A stretch of DNA of 64,000 nucleotides from Arcticibacter pallidicorallinus (lineage in GTDB: Bacteria > Bacteroidota > Bacteroidia > Sphingobacteriales > Sphingobacteriaceae). The DNA lies in assembly GCF_003002875.1 (NCBI RefSeq), contig NZ_PVTH01000015.1:1-64000 (forward strand), given 5' to 3'. Position numbers and translations under genes: made by a program. The notes beneath the pieces are model-generated. The model worked only from the letters and a program-made list of their open reading frames with translations, had not been told where the DNA came from and ran no database searches. Positions 45,363 through 55,500 of the stretch are shown here, one piece after another. Position 1 is the first letter of the stretch. Each line of letters begins with the position of its first letter.

Positions 45363-46325
45363 ATGGCAGAGATCGGATATCATGCGTCGCACGAACAATT
45401 TAAGCCCGGGGAACTCCTCCGCTATGTGCAGCTCGCTGAGCAAGCTGGATTTAAAGCGGTAAACTCTTCAGACCATTTTTTTCCATGGAGCGAGCGTCAA
45501 GGCGAAAGCGGCTTCGCCTTTGCGTGGCTGGGAGCAGCTATGCAGGTGACTTCACTGCCATTTAGCGTTGTATGCGCTCCAGGGCAGCGTTATCATCCTG
45601 CTATTGTTGCTCAGGCGACAGCCACACTTGCAGAAATGTTTCCGGGACGCTTCTCATTATCACTTGGAAGTGGAGAAGCAATCAACGAAATCATTACCGG
45701 CGAGAAATGGCCATCTAAATCCGATAGAAATGCGCGTTTGCTGGAAAGCGCACTGATTATTCAGTCACTTCTTCGAGGTGAAACCGTATTTCATCAGGGT
45801 CTGGTAACGGTGGAAAATGCGCGTCTATACACTTTACCGGAAACGCAACCTCTGATACTAGGAGCAGCTGTGACTGCAGAAACTGCAGGATGGGTCGGAA
45901 GTTGGGCCGAAGGGCTTATTACTGTCTCCAAACCGTTCGAGGAACTTGAACAAGTAGTGAGGGCTTTCCAGGAAAATGGTGGACATAATAAACCGATGTA
46001 CTTAAAAGTTCAGCTTTCCTACGCGGAAACGGATGAAGAGGCCCTTTACGGTGCTTATGATCAGTGGCGGACAAACATCTTCCAGGGAAGCGTGCTTGCA
46101 AACCTGCGGTCAGTAGAGGAATTCGATGCGGCAGCTGAGATGGTGCAACCCGAGCAGCTTTTTGATAAAGTAAATATTTCCTCCAGTCCTGAAAAACATA
46201 TTGATTGGATTAAGCAGTACAGCTCACTAGGTTTTCAAAGAATCATATTGCATAATGTAAACCGGGAACAGCAAGCATTTATACAAGACTTCGGTAAACA
46301 TGTCTTGCCTGCATTTGCCCGATAA
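45363..46325 (+). CDS. LLM-class flavin-dependent oxidoreductase (TIGR03885-like)
   Basis: The luciferase-like TIM barrel of about 320 residues has MAEIGYHASHEQFKPGELL, AGFKAVNSSDHFFPW, FSVVCAPGQRYHPAIVAQA, PGRFSLSLGSGEAINE and a conserved TGEKWP block. It should bind FMN or a related deazaflavin; the substrate is unknown. It is divergent from the ligase D gene, with which this subfamily is often found in Bacteroidota (from memory). The ATG at 45363 was preferred to a TTG at 45261 that would extend into the shared promoter region. A strong terminator follows. Confidence 0.87.
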   Translation: MAEIGYHASHEQFKPGELLRYVQLAEQAGFKAVNSSDHFFPWSERQGESGFAFAWLGAAMQVTSLPFSVVCAPGQRYHPAIVAQATATLAEMFPGRFSLSLGSGEAINEIITGEKWPSKSDRNARLLESALIIQSLLRGETVFHQGLVTVENARLYTLPETQPLILGAAVTAETAGWVGSWAEGLITVSKPFEELEQVVRAFQENGGHNKPMYLKVQLSYAETDEEALYGAYDQWRTNIFQGSVLANLRSVEEFDAAAEMVQPEQLFDKVNISSSPEKHIDWIKQYSSLGFQRIILHNVNREQQAFIQDFGKHVLPAFAR

Positions 46326-46366
46326 AAATAAAACCCATGAACTAGATAGTAATGGGTTTTATTTTT
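46324..46366 (+). terminator. Bidirectional intrinsic terminator (perfect 15-bp stem)
   Basis: AAAAATAAAACCCAT (46324-46338) pairs perfectly with ATGGGTTTTATTTTT (46352-46366) across a 13-base loop. It starts at the oxidoreductase stop codon and is followed by the convergent broken lipoprotein gene, so it can serve both strands. Confidence 0.9.
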
Positions 46367-46384
46367 ACATACTTAATTGCCTCA

Positions 46385-46889
46385 CTACTGGGCATTTTCC
46401 CCAATAAGCCCGTCCTTCTGCATCCGTTCATAGTTGGATTTGACATATCCCTTCAGGAAATCAGTAATACTTGAAGGGTCGTAGGTTTCTGATTGAGCAG
46501 CCCATATCAATTCCTCCGTTTTGGCATTATACAAGTTAGTTTCCAAATAATAAACATCGGTTTTATCGTAGTACCCAGGATTATACAAATAAGGGTGCCA
46601 AGACCAGCTCTCACTGCGCACCCGTCTGATTACTAAATGTTGGCGGAAAGAAGTCCATACTTTTGACGACTGTCAGGCCCTTCTCTTGAAGCTTGTTCTG
46701 CAATCCCGTTTCAACAGCCTGCTTTGCTGGAATATTACTGGTCATTGCCGCAATAAATAATGTTTTAAAGCCTGAAGCGGTAGCATCCGGTTTGCGCCAG
46801 GAACTGCTGATCATTGTCGACGTACTACTACAAGCCCCGGTTAACAGGCTCCTGCAATTAGCAGGATAAGGTTCATGCGTAATTTCATA
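46385..46889 (-). pseudogene. Broken small lipoprotein gene with two lesions
   Basis: A signal-like start (MKLRMNLILLIAGA from ATG 46889) runs into a stop, while one base later the frame continues with the lipobox LLTGACSSS and then TMISSSWRKPDATASGFK. So a single-base frameshift lies near 46848-46852. A second lesion at about 46611-46621 ends the frame after FSNQTGAQ. The C-terminal part continues in another frame as SWHPYLYNPGYYDKTDVYYL ... DPSSITDFLKGYV. Comparison with the general shape of such lipoproteins suggests that some tens of residues are missing at this junction (inference). The intact function is unknown. Confidence 0.7.
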
Positions 46890-46929
46890 GGTAGATAGCT
46901 CAGATAGATGTTAGTAGATGTGAAGCTTT

Positions 46930-47115
46930 TCAGCCTTTTTCCTTCTGAAGATAGGCTTCGACCGCTTCGCGGTTGTTACCTGCCTGCTTAATCGCTTCCC
47001 GAACTGTTTCCCTGCTTACTCCAAACTTTTCTTCAAGGTAAGATAATTCGTAACTCTCTTCTCCGGATACTTTGCTCGTGTCTCTTCCGTCTTTGATATT
47101 TTTGTTGTCGCTCAT
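46930..47115 (-). CDS. DUF3606 family small protein
   Basis: The 61-residue protein contains the DUF3606 block ELSYLEEKFGVSRETVREAI, a helix-turn-helix-like segment, and ends EAYLQKEKG. It is charged and soluble. DUF3606 proteins are common small proteins of unknown function in Sphingobacteria and Proteobacteria, often near stress genes. The ATG start is unambiguous and the stop is followed by the broken lipoprotein gene. Confidence 0.85.
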   Translation of the reverse strand: MSDNKNIKDGRDTSKVSGEESYELSYLEEKFGVSRETVREAIKQAGNNREAVEAYLQKEKG

Positions 47116-47155
47116 ATAGGTTGGTTTAATTTGAATAATGTCGTTGCTTTAGTTA

Positions 47156-47443
47156 TCAGGTAGCATTTACGCCAGTCTCAAAACCAGCATCGCCTTGCTT
47201 ATGATTTTCAATAAGCCGGCCAATTTCGTTTACCTGAGACTCATCTATCGACCATCCGTTTTCCGTAGACAACACCCAGGTTCCAGACTGCGACTTCTCG
47301 ATTATAATAGGGTTATTGTCGTAAAGCTTGCGGTCTTCTTTTTCACGCTCAAGTGAAAAACGATGGTTATCATGATCCATCTGCTCAACAAAGAGCTTTT
47401 CTTCCGTCCCATTTAAAGGGTAGTTTATCACAAATCTTTCCAT
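47156..47443 (-). CDS. Small hypothetical protein
   Basis: The conserved-looking part is a 95-residue soluble protein beginning MERFVINYPLNGTEEK and containing WVLSTENGWSID near residue 65. It has no membrane segment or signal. I do not recognise the family. The frame remains open upstream to 47686, but that extension overlaps the opposite-strand DUF2071 gene by about 105 bases and reads like non-coding sequence, so the ATG at 47443 is preferred. Confidence 0.65.
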   Translation of the reverse strand: MERFVINYPLNGTEEKLFVEQMDHDNHRFSLEREKEDRKLYDNNPIIIEKSQSGTWVLSTENGWSIDESQVNEIGRLIENHKQGDAGFETGVNAT

Positions 47444-47581
47444 AGATAAATATTTCCATTTTAAACAATGCCAAATTATTAGGGTTTTAGCAATCTTGAT
47501 TTTGGTTAGTCTGGCGACGACGACCTGAAAACAAATCGGCAAATGCGGTATTATACTTAGTGCATTCATTAAAAGAAACAT

Positions 47582-48322
47582 ATGACGCATAAACAGATAC
47601 TTGGAGCGCCTAATCACCGTCAATTTCCCAAACCACACACGCCATGGCTTATGTATCAGGAGTGGTACGGAGTTGTTTTTCTGCACATTCCGGTCTACAC
47701 AGATATAGTAATACCCTTAATCCCGAAAGGCACAGTCCCGGATCTTTACAACGGACAAGCATGGATCTCCGTATTGGCATTTACAGTCAGAAACGCTCAC
47801 CCCAGGATCGCCCCTCCTCTACCATACCTGTCGAACTTTCATGAGATCAATCTTCGTACCTACGTGCGTTTTGCAAGAAACGACCGTCCAGGGATTACGT
47901 TTCTCGATATCAACGCTTCGAAAAGCCTGCCTTCATTTCTTGGAAGAGCATACGGCTTACCTTACCGCCATGCTGACATTTACCGATATGAAAGGTCTGC
48001 CCAACTCAAGATAATCTCCCAGAAAGCTGAGGGATGTAGTATGAACCTGGATATTACGACTTCCGCAATCACGCACACCAAAAGCCCCCTGGATGTGTGG
48101 TTGACTGAACGCTTCATAGCCTATCAGCAGTTGAGGGACGGGATTTACAGCTATCCTATCCAACATAAAGAATGGCAACTCAAGCCCATGACTATGGATG
48201 GAAGCCTTCAATATAACTTCAAGGGGCTTGAGCTGTCATATAAGGATGTGCAACTAGCGCACTACGCAGACAATATGCAGGTGCTGTTATGGAACAGGAT
48301 GCATAACCATTATTTAAAATAA
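47582..48322 (+). CDS. DUF2071 (YqjF-like) family protein
   Basis: The 246-residue soluble protein shows DUF2071 blocks: PHTPWLMYQEWYGVVFLHIPV, LYNGQAWISVLAFTV, RIAPPLPYLSNFHEINLRTY and GITFLDINASKSL. The function of this family is unknown; some members are linked to halogenated-compound sensing or acetoacetate-decarboxylase-like folds. Its 3' end overlaps the convergent DUF1080 gene by 13 bases. Confidence 0.85.
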   Translation: MTHKQILGAPNHRQFPKPHTPWLMYQEWYGVVFLHIPVYTDIVIPLIPKGTVPDLYNGQAWISVLAFTVRNAHPRIAPPLPYLSNFHEINLRTYVRFARNDRPGITFLDINASKSLPSFLGRAYGLPYRHADIYRYERSAQLKIISQKAEGCSMNLDITTSAITHTKSPLDVWLTERFIAYQQLRDGIYSYPIQHKEWQLKPMTMDGSLQYNFKGLELSYKDVQLAHYADNMQVLLWNRMHNHYLK

Positions 48323-49188
48323 GATGCATATGCAGCCGGAATCCTATCTATATCTTTTATCAGGATATCCTTGTAAAAAACCTCCGCCGCTTCACTCTGC
48401 AGTTGGATTTTACCGCTAACAAGCGGCTTACTGAGATCGCCGTCGCGATAGGAAGACTTCGAAAGCGCCATCACCACTTGCCCGTTCACAATATGAAGGC
48501 TCTTGTCTTCAAAACAGATAAGTTCAAGATCATTCCACTCGTCCATTGGCCGCTCATAGTTAGCACCAGCCTGACAAAAATTATTGTTCCCATCCTTAAC
48601 GGACCCCATCCTTACCTCTGGTGCGTTGCGATTATAAACGAGCGTATCTTTACCATCTGGTTTCGCGGCCCTGATGCTGATCTGCGAATTGGCAATACAC
48701 CAATAATCGCCATGGCTGCGTTCTATTACCTGAAACTCCTGCGACAGCATCCAGGATCTGAAGTAGTCTACACCGCAGTCCCCCTGAGAGTGATAAAGGA
48801 TCCCCGAGTCCATCGGTTCATTCAATCTGGGTTCCCATTTTTTAGTCCCCCACTTAACCTTTAGCTTCAAATGATAGTTCTTGAAATCCTGTTTCGTAAA
48901 TACACAACCATAAATCTCTCCACTGATCCTTAGTACCGGCACCCCGTCCTGATGAACGACAGAAAAAACGTTTGCTTCATTCTTGCCGTATCCTATCGGA
49001 GGCAAAGGCTTGCCCGAAGCGTCCATTGGAACTTTACCATTATAAGCTGTTGTATGCCGGTAGCTCAGGTACGTGTCCCATCCCTTCAGAGATCCGTCAA
49101 AGAGAGAACGCCATTCGTCCCGCGGCTGAAAAGCACTTAATGTCAAGATAGCAGCTGCAAGGGCAATAAAGCTTAGGTAATATTTCAT
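48310..49188 (-). CDS. Secreted DUF1080 protein (3-keto-disaccharide hydrolase family)
   Basis: The protein of about 292 residues has a signal peptide (MKYYLSFIALAAAILTLSAF). The DUF1080 lectin-like beta-sandwich follows, with EWRSLFDGSLKGWDTYL, GEIYGCVFTKQDFKNYHLKL, EPMDSGILYHSQGDCG and WNDLELICFEDKSLHIVNG. Some members hydrolyse 3-keto-glycosides made by Gfo/Idh/MocA oxidoreductases. This copy has no oxidoreductase beside it, unlike the one at 61926-62669. The ATG at 49188 marks the signal peptide; an upstream frame to 49290 would add a second hydrophobic stretch and overlap the divergent HPP gene. Confidence 0.85.
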   Translation of the reverse strand: MKYYLSFIALAAAILTLSAFQPRDEWRSLFDGSLKGWDTYLSYRHTTAYNGKVPMDASGKPLPPIGYGKNEANVFSVVHQDGVPVLRISGEIYGCVFTKQDFKNYHLKLKVKWGTKKWEPRLNEPMDSGILYHSQGDCGVDYFRSWMLSQEFQVIERSHGDYWCIANSQISIRAAKPDGKDTLVYNRNAPEVRMGSVKDGNNNFCQAGANYERPMDEWNDLELICFEDKSLHIVNGQVVMALSKSSYRDGDLSKPLVSGKIQLQSEAAEVFYKDILIKDIDRIPAAYASYFK

Positions 49189-49276
49189 AATCGGTTTTAT
49201 GTAAATATAAAATATCACCCCCGATTTCTGAAAGAAAAGAAGCAATTTTACAGTATCAACATACAATACCCCCTTA

Positions 49277-49870
49277 ATGAAAAAACACATCAGAAAGCAC
49301 GTAAGAAGAGCACGATATATATTCTATAAAGAAACCCTTGTCAACTACAAAGAGCATTTCTGGACTTTCATCGGTTCCTTTGCGGGAATCGGCTTAATCG
49401 GACTTCTTCACGATAAGGCCTTCAGTCCAACCGATCACCTTTTTCTGGTAGGTTCGTTCGGAGCGTCGGCCGTTCTCGTGTTCGGCATTATCAACAGTCC
49501 CCTGGCTCAACCCAGGAACCTGATAGGCGGACACGTGCTATGTGCTATAGTAGGAGTTAGTGTTCATAAACTCTTTCCACATGATATCTGGCTTGCATCA
49601 GCATTATCGGTATCGCTGTCCATAGTTCTGATGCAGATATCCAAGACACTTCACCCACCCGGGGGTGCTACGGCTCTCATCGCCAATATAGGATCTGAAA
49701 AAATAACATCCCTGGGCTACTGGTATGTTCTGAACCCCATCCTTTCCGGTGTTCTGGTTCTCCTTCTTGTTGCGTTGCTTTTCAACAACATGACCTCCCA
49801 CAGGAGCTATCCCAACAACAAAAAATGGTACCAGGTGTGGCGACGATACAAAAAAAGGCAGTTTCAATAA
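49277..49870 (+). CDS. HPP family integral membrane protein
   Basis: The 197-residue protein has four to five membrane helices and the family signature LHPPGGATALIA at about residues 122-133, plus VGSFGASAVLVFGI and SPLAQPRNLIGGHV. Plant and cyanobacterial HPP proteins have been tied to nitrite transport, but the bacterial role is mostly unknown. The basic N- and C-termini face the cytoplasm by the positive-inside rule. The terminator stem overlaps its last codons and stop. Confidence 0.87.
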   Translation: MKKHIRKHVRRARYIFYKETLVNYKEHFWTFIGSFAGIGLIGLLHDKAFSPTDHLFLVGSFGASAVLVFGIINSPLAQPRNLIGGHVLCAIVGVSVHKLFPHDIWLASALSVSLSIVLMQISKTLHPPGGATALIANIGSEKITSLGYWYVLNPILSGVLVLLLVALLFNNMTSHRSYPNNKKWYQVWRRYKKRQFQ

Positions 49871-49881
49871 CTGCCTTTTTT
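49851..49881 (+). terminator. Bidirectional intrinsic terminator overlapping the HPP stop codon
   Basis: AAAAAAGGCAGTT (49851-49863) pairs perfectly with AACTGCCTTTTTT (49869-49881) over a 5-base loop. The left arm encodes the last residues of the HPP protein and the TAA stop starts in the loop. It also ends the convergent esterase transcript, whose stop lies at 49884. Confidence 0.9.
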
Positions 49882-49883
49882 CT

Positions 49884-50867
49884 CTATTTCTTACTAAAAA
49901 CCCCGTTCAGGAATCTGGCTACATGATCCACTGTTGGCTTGAACCAGGGCTCGAACAAGCAAAACGAATGTGGCGACCCTTCAAAAGTAAAGACTTCGGA
50001 ATAAATCCCCTTTTCATCCAGCACCTTCCTGAAATCATCCCTGCCGGCATGCATCCGGTCTACAGAACTATTGAGAAAGAGAACCGGTGCCTTAATGTTT
50101 GCTGCATGCGTTAAAGGTGAAGCGTCCCGCCATAAGTCAGGGTTCTCTGCCTTACTGTACCCAAACCAGTAACTCGCCGCCGACGTGGACTTCCGGTCAT
50201 CTCCCTCGCCCGACTCAGGATGAACAAAGGAAAGTGTACCATCTATATCTACAATCGCCTGAACGTCTGAAGAGTGCCCTGTGTTACATGCTGCCCCCTC
50301 AAATCTCGATATGCCACTGGTTGTGCCTACAAATGCCGCAAGCTCTCCTCCGGCAGAAAAACCTAAGATGGCGATCTTGGTACTGTCGATATTAAACTTT
50401 CGCGCATTTGCACGCATCCAGCGCAGCGCAGCCTTAACGTCGTGAACGGCGGCCGGATACAGCGCTTCCGTTGATAAACGGTACTCAACAGTGAAGCTGG
50501 CGAACCCCGCCGCTGCCAGATGCTGCGCCATCGGAATATGCTGAGTTCTGTTGCCCGAACGCCAGCCGCCACCATGAACGATCAGCACTGCGGGATACCC
50601 CCCAGACTTTCTCGCTTTCGGCTGGAAAACGTCAATTTTAAGATCTCTGGTTCCAGGATTACAATATGTGAGACCGCGACTCTCTTTGACTGAAGAAAAT
50701 TTCTTTTCCCCTACTATCTTAATATTTGGATGCTGTTTGGAAGTGCTTCTAAAAGCAGAGGCAGTCGAATACGAGGTGTCAGGTTGACCAGTAAGTCCTT
50801 TGGTGCTTTGCGCTATAGAGAAAGGTATATAGAGCAGGCTAAATATTAAAACAGAATAAAATTTCAT
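49884..50867 (-). CDS. Secreted alpha/beta-hydrolase, carbohydrate-esterase-like
   Basis: The 327-residue protein has a signal peptide (MKFYSVLIFSLLYIPFSIAQ). The hydrolase fold follows with the oxyanion block LIVHGGGWRSGNRTQ, nucleophile Ser in ILGFSAGGELAAF, acid Asp in LNSSVDRMHAG and His in GSPHSFCLF. It resembles BD-FAE/pectin-acetylesterase-like enzymes that remove acyl groups from glycans. It lies 59 bases after the SusD gene with a GC-rich hairpin between them, and is probably the last gene of the susCD operon. Confidence 0.86.
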   Translation of the reverse strand: MKFYSVLIFSLLYIPFSIAQSTKGLTGQPDTSYSTASAFRSTSKQHPNIKIVGEKKFSSVKESRGLTYCNPGTRDLKIDVFQPKARKSGGYPAVLIVHGGGWRSGNRTQHIPMAQHLAAAGFASFTVEYRLSTEALYPAAVHDVKAALRWMRANARKFNIDSTKIAILGFSAGGELAAFVGTTSGISRFEGAACNTGHSSDVQAIVDIDGTLSFVHPESGEGDDRKSTSAASYWFGYSKAENPDLWRDASPLTHAANIKAPVLFLNSSVDRMHAGRDDFRKVLDEKGIYSEVFTFEGSPHSFCLFEPWFKPTVDHVARFLNGVFSKK

Positions 50868-50884
50868 AATAATTGTTTAGGAGT

Positions 50885-50909
50885 CCGGCGCAATATAATA
50901 AAGCGCCGG
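50885..50909 (-). other. GC-rich hairpin between the susD and esterase genes
   Basis: CCGGCGC (50885-50891) and GCGCCGG (50903-50909) form a perfect 7-bp stem with an 11-base loop in an otherwise AT-rich gap. No T-run follows on the minus strand. It may protect the 3' end of the susCD message or reduce read-through into the esterase gene (inference). Confidence 0.5.
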
Positions 50910-50925
50910 CACATCATTTAACTAG

Positions 50926-52548
50926 TTACGGATTTTGCTTAAGCTTAGGGTTCTTATTCAGTTCCTGTAGAGGAATCGGAAATACGCTCCGGTTGTCTCC
51001 ATTCGGCGAATGGGATAACCAGGATTTCTTTGTGAACACCCCAAAGCGAATCATGTCCTGTCTTCTGTGGGCTTCCGCCGCAAACTCCCAGCCTAACTCA
51101 TCCAGAAAGCGCCCGTATGCAATGTCATTAACCGGCTCTGTAGTCGTCGTAAAATGATTCTTCAGACCATATTTATACGAAGTATTGCCTTGAAGTTGTG
51201 TCCCCGTCACTGTAGCTAGCGCAGCATTACCGGGAAAGCTTCGCTGACGCACCTGCGTAACAAGCGCAGCCGCTCCGTTAGCGTCACCTGTTCGAAGCAA
51301 ACATTCTGCCTTCATCATCAGGATGTCTGCATAACGAAGAAAAGGAAAATCGTTATCCATATTGTTCGGTGATGAATTTTGGGCTATTTCAAACTTGTTG
51401 ATCCTGTAACTGTGGATCTCCTGCGTTGAGTCGATACCCGGACATTCGTTTACATAAACCAGCGGCTGGCCGATAAGCACTCCATAGGCGCATTTCAACG
51501 GTTCTCCATTTGCAGCATATTGCTGCCCCATCATCCAACCATCCGTAAGCCTTTTATCTTCAGGATGAAAGGTGTCAATAAACTGCGGAATGGCATTCAG
51601 TCCCCCATATCCTCCGGATTTAGCACCGTAGGTAAACTGGTTCTGAGGAGACATCGTCCAGGCAGCAAGGTAAAAACCACCGGCATAAACCTCATCGTGT
51701 GGCACAGCCCAGACGATTTCCTTGGAGTTCTGATTCTGCGCCTTAAAGACATCCTTCTGCACGGCTTCCAGTGAAAACTTACCGGAGCTGATCACAGCAT
51801 CACAGGCCTGAATACATTTCACCCATTCGGCCTGACCGCTGTAAACCTGGGCATTTAAATAGACCTTAGCCAACAGCGCATTGGCAGACCATTTATTATT
51901 GAAGCGCGCATAAGTGCTGACATCGCTATTTTCAGACAAAGCCGGGATGGATGATGTTATCTCACTCACAATGAAATCATAGACTTCCTTCCTCGTATTC
52001 TGGTCAGGAAGAAATCCTTCCGGCACGTCAAAGCGATCAACAATAGGTACGTTTCCGAAATTATCACAAAGCACAAAGTAGTAAGATGCTCTAAGCACTT
52101 TTAGCTCCGCCAAAATACTCGCTTTAGTGGCCTCCTCAGTCGGGATAGCGCCTGACTCGATCTGGTAGATCACCCGGTTACAGTTCGTTACCCCCGCATA
52201 GGTTTTGGTCCACAGATCCTGACAATGCGCCTGTTCCGGTGTCCACTTATGTTCATGCATCCTGCGATGCAGTCCCCCGTCAACGAAACCATAAGGCTTT
52301 GCAGGAACAGCTAGCTGATCAGCAGCAATCTCCTGAGTGATGTAGTAACCGGTGGCGTTAGACATCAGGACGTCCCGCCAGTTTGCATAAGCAGGAGCTA
52401 CCAGCGAGCCGATATCATCCCTGCCGGGAACGTAGCTCGATGCAATAATATCTGTAAAACTCTCATCTTCTAATTTAGTACATGCCTGCATGCTCAGGAA
52501 TACTAATCCTGAAGCCAATATGGAGATATATTTTCTTGTCGTATTCAT
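50926..52548 (-). CDS. SusD/RagB-family glycan-binding lipoprotein
   Basis: The 540-residue protein has a lipoprotein signal ending at Cys23 (GLVFLSMQAC) and SusD-family features: helical TPR-like segments, KASILAELKVLRASYYFVLC, NVPIVDRF, WSANALLAKVYLNAQVYSG, and near the C-terminus FLRYADILMMKAECLLRTG and DELGWEFAAEAHRRQDMIRF. It caps the SusC channel on the cell surface and binds a glycan. It follows the SusC gene by 14 bases. Confidence 0.95.
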   Translation of the reverse strand: MNTTRKYISILASGLVFLSMQACTKLEDESFTDIIASSYVPGRDDIGSLVAPAYANWRDVLMSNATGYYITQEIAADQLAVPAKPYGFVDGGLHRRMHEHKWTPEQAHCQDLWTKTYAGVTNCNRVIYQIESGAIPTEEATKASILAELKVLRASYYFVLCDNFGNVPIVDRFDVPEGFLPDQNTRKEVYDFIVSEITSSIPALSENSDVSTYARFNNKWSANALLAKVYLNAQVYSGQAEWVKCIQACDAVISSGKFSLEAVQKDVFKAQNQNSKEIVWAVPHDEVYAGGFYLAAWTMSPQNQFTYGAKSGGYGGLNAIPQFIDTFHPEDKRLTDGWMMGQQYAANGEPLKCAYGVLIGQPLVYVNECPGIDSTQEIHSYRINKFEIAQNSSPNNMDNDFPFLRYADILMMKAECLLRTGDANGAAALVTQVRQRSFPGNAALATVTGTQLQGNTSYKYGLKNHFTTTTEPVNDIAYGRFLDELGWEFAAEAHRRQDMIRFGVFTKKSWLSHSPNGDNRSVFPIPLQELNKNPKLKQNP

Positions 52549-52562
52549 GATCTCGGTGTTGA

Positions 52563-55500
52563 TTAGTTAATAGAAAGACTTAGACCCAGCGTGTAAACCC
52601 TTGTTGTAGGATATTTGTCCCTGTCGTCGTTACCAGGGAATAGTCCTAAACGGTTAACTTCAGGATCCATGCCCTTATAACCGGTAATGGTAAGGGTGTT
52701 CAGGGTAGACACGTAGATCCTGGCGGATTTGAAGTGCTGTGAAGGTAGCTTCAACTTATAACCAAGCGTGATATTGTCAATCTTCCAGAAATCACCGTTT
52801 TCGATGTAGTAGCTATTATACTCAGGAAGAATATTTTTATTCAGAACAGCTTTCCCGAAGACCTCATCATAAGCGGAACTTAGCTGATTGTACAGCGAGA
52901 AGCCAGGAACTTCAGAGTACATCCGCTGAAAGTTTAAGATCTGGTAGTCGAAAGCCCCCCTCATGGTGATCCCCAGATCGAAATTTCCGTAAGTGAAATT
53001 ATTATTCCAGCCGGCATAAAACTTGGGCAAGCCATTGCCCAGAACTTTTTTATCTGCTTCCTCTTTTACGTTTGAAAGGTTGCCGTCTTTATTCTCATAC
53101 ACCCAACTGCCATCTTCATTGATGTCAACAATCTTATATCCATAAAAATTCCCGATTTCCTTTCCTACTTCGACCCGGTGGGTATATGTTTGTACAGGCG
53201 ATCCGGTGAATCCTACATTAATGAAGTTATTCGTGGTCTGATACAAATCATTAGAAAGCGACACCAGTTTATTCCGGTTGGTGGAGAAGTTAATGCTCGA
53301 GAACCACGAGAACTTCTTTTTCTGCACCGGCTGGAAGTTCAGTAAGGCCTCAATTCCGGAATTCTGCATTACCCCCACGTTAGCCTTCGTAAAGCTGTAC
53401 AAATTAGGAGGCGAAGGAACCGGATAATCATACAACAGACCGTTTGTACGGCGATAATAGTAATCCACCGATCCACCGATTCTTCCTTTCAGGATCGTGA
53501 AGTCCAAACCTACGTTTGTTTCTTTCTTCACCTCCCATTTTAAATAGGGATTGGGATTACTGATCGGACTCAGACCGGAAATCCACTCCCCATTAATCAG
53601 ATAAGTGATTGCCCGCCCTGTTATAGGGTCAGTGTAGCCAAGCTGACTTACTCCCAAAAAGAGATCATCAGGTGCAGTACCGGTTACACCGTATCCTGCA
53701 CGTAATTTAAGGTCGTCAAGGAAACTAACATTGCTCAAAAAAGGTTCTTTACTAATTCTCCATCCTGCGGAAACAGCCGGAAAAGTACCCCAGGGATCTT
53801 TAGTGCCTACAAAACGGGAGGATGCCTCATGACGCAAGTTGGCTGTCAGCAAATACTTCTCTTGATAGTTATAGGTTAGTCTTCCGAAAAAGCCGATCAG
53901 GTTAGAGGCAAATTTACCACTGTAGAGTGATGATAGCCCATTACGAAGAGCTGTACCCTGACCGATGTTGTCGATATACGAAAAGTTTCCTGCTGGGAAA
54001 TCCAGGTTCTGCATTCCGGTATTCTGACTGGTATTGTGCTGATAGCTATACCCGCCTAAAGCTGAAAAATTGTGGCCGTCAACTGACTTGCTGTACTGAG
54101 TAGTGAATTCAAAAAGATTATCGATGCTTTGTCCGCTACTTTTTGAAGCAAAGCCCTGCCGCCCATCGCGAACAGTTGATATGTGCTGCTTGGTTTCGGC
54201 ATAACCAAACTCGCTGTTCAGCTTACTCCTTGATACCAAAGCTTTCAGCTGTAGTCCGTCGATAGGTGTCCAGCCGATACTTCCGCTAAGACGGGTGGTC
54301 TGCGACTGGTTTTCTCCGTAGGATTCATTCAATAAAGCAAGCGGATTTTCATATCCGGCTATAGCTGTCTGCTCCTGCCAGGTACCATCTTCATTTCTTA
54401 TCGGGGCGGTGGGATTTCTGCCGAGTACCTGCCTCCAGACAGTGTTATTAAAGCTGCTGCCGCTGCCGAGACTATTATATTTGTTATCCGTGTTCAGAAC
54501 GTTGAAGTTTAACTTCAGCTTGTTGTCGAACATGTTATGGTTTACATCTATTCTCCCGTTAATCGTGCGATTGTCTGATTTTAGAAAAACACCTTCAAAA
54601 TAGCGATAACCTAGTGTCCCCACGTAGTTAGTCTTCGAGCTTCCCCCTCTTAAAGAGATATTATGACCGTTGCTAAGCGGCGTACCCCTGCTCACTTCTT
54701 TCACCCAGTCGGTGTTACTACCCAGATCCTGGAGCGGGAGCCTCTCTTTATATTCCGAAGCACTAAGCATCTTAGGGAGATTCGCAAACTCCTGAGTGCT
54801 AAGGTATCCGTTATAATCGATAGTAGGCTCAATGGTTCCGCTTGGTTTTTTTGTTGTTATCAAAATAACCCCATTGGTACCTCTGGTTCCGTATATAGCG
54901 GCGGCAGATCCATCTTTTAAAACATCCATACTCTCAATATCTTCCGGAGCAACCGTGTTCAGATCTCCCGGAATTCCATCTACAAGAATAAGAGGCTGAA
55001 CACTCGTCCCCAATGTAGCCGTACCGCGCAAAAGAATCTGTGTAGAAGCGGTAGGATCACCGCTTGGCGTAGCAATTGCCAAGCCCGCAACCTTTCCCTG
55101 CAACAGCTGACCCGCATCCTTAACTGCACCCCTTACAAAGTTTTCGGCCTTAACGCTGGTCACGGCACTGGTCACGTCCGCCTTCTTCTGCGTTCCGTAT
55201 CCAATCACCACCACTTCGTTCAGATTGGTGAGCTGTTCTCTAAGGCTTACATTCAATACGCCCGAGCTGCCTACGGCCCGCTCTTCAGTCACGAAGCCTA
55301 TAAAACTAAAAGCAAGCACGCTCTCGGGTCCCGCAACCGATATCCGGTATCGTCCGGTTGGATCTGTGCTGGTGCCACCCTCCGCGCCCTTGATCTTGAT
55401 GCTTACTCCTGGCAAGGTATTGCCTCTTTCATCCGTCACCTGTCCGCTTACTATTACTTGCATCTGCTCGTTATTGACAGTGTTTACAGGAACATTTGCA

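Noticed and set aside
47444-47686. 81-codon upstream extension of the small hypothetical gene
   Set aside because: It overlaps the opposite-strand DUF2071 gene, has an unnatural composition, and a good ATG exists at 47443.
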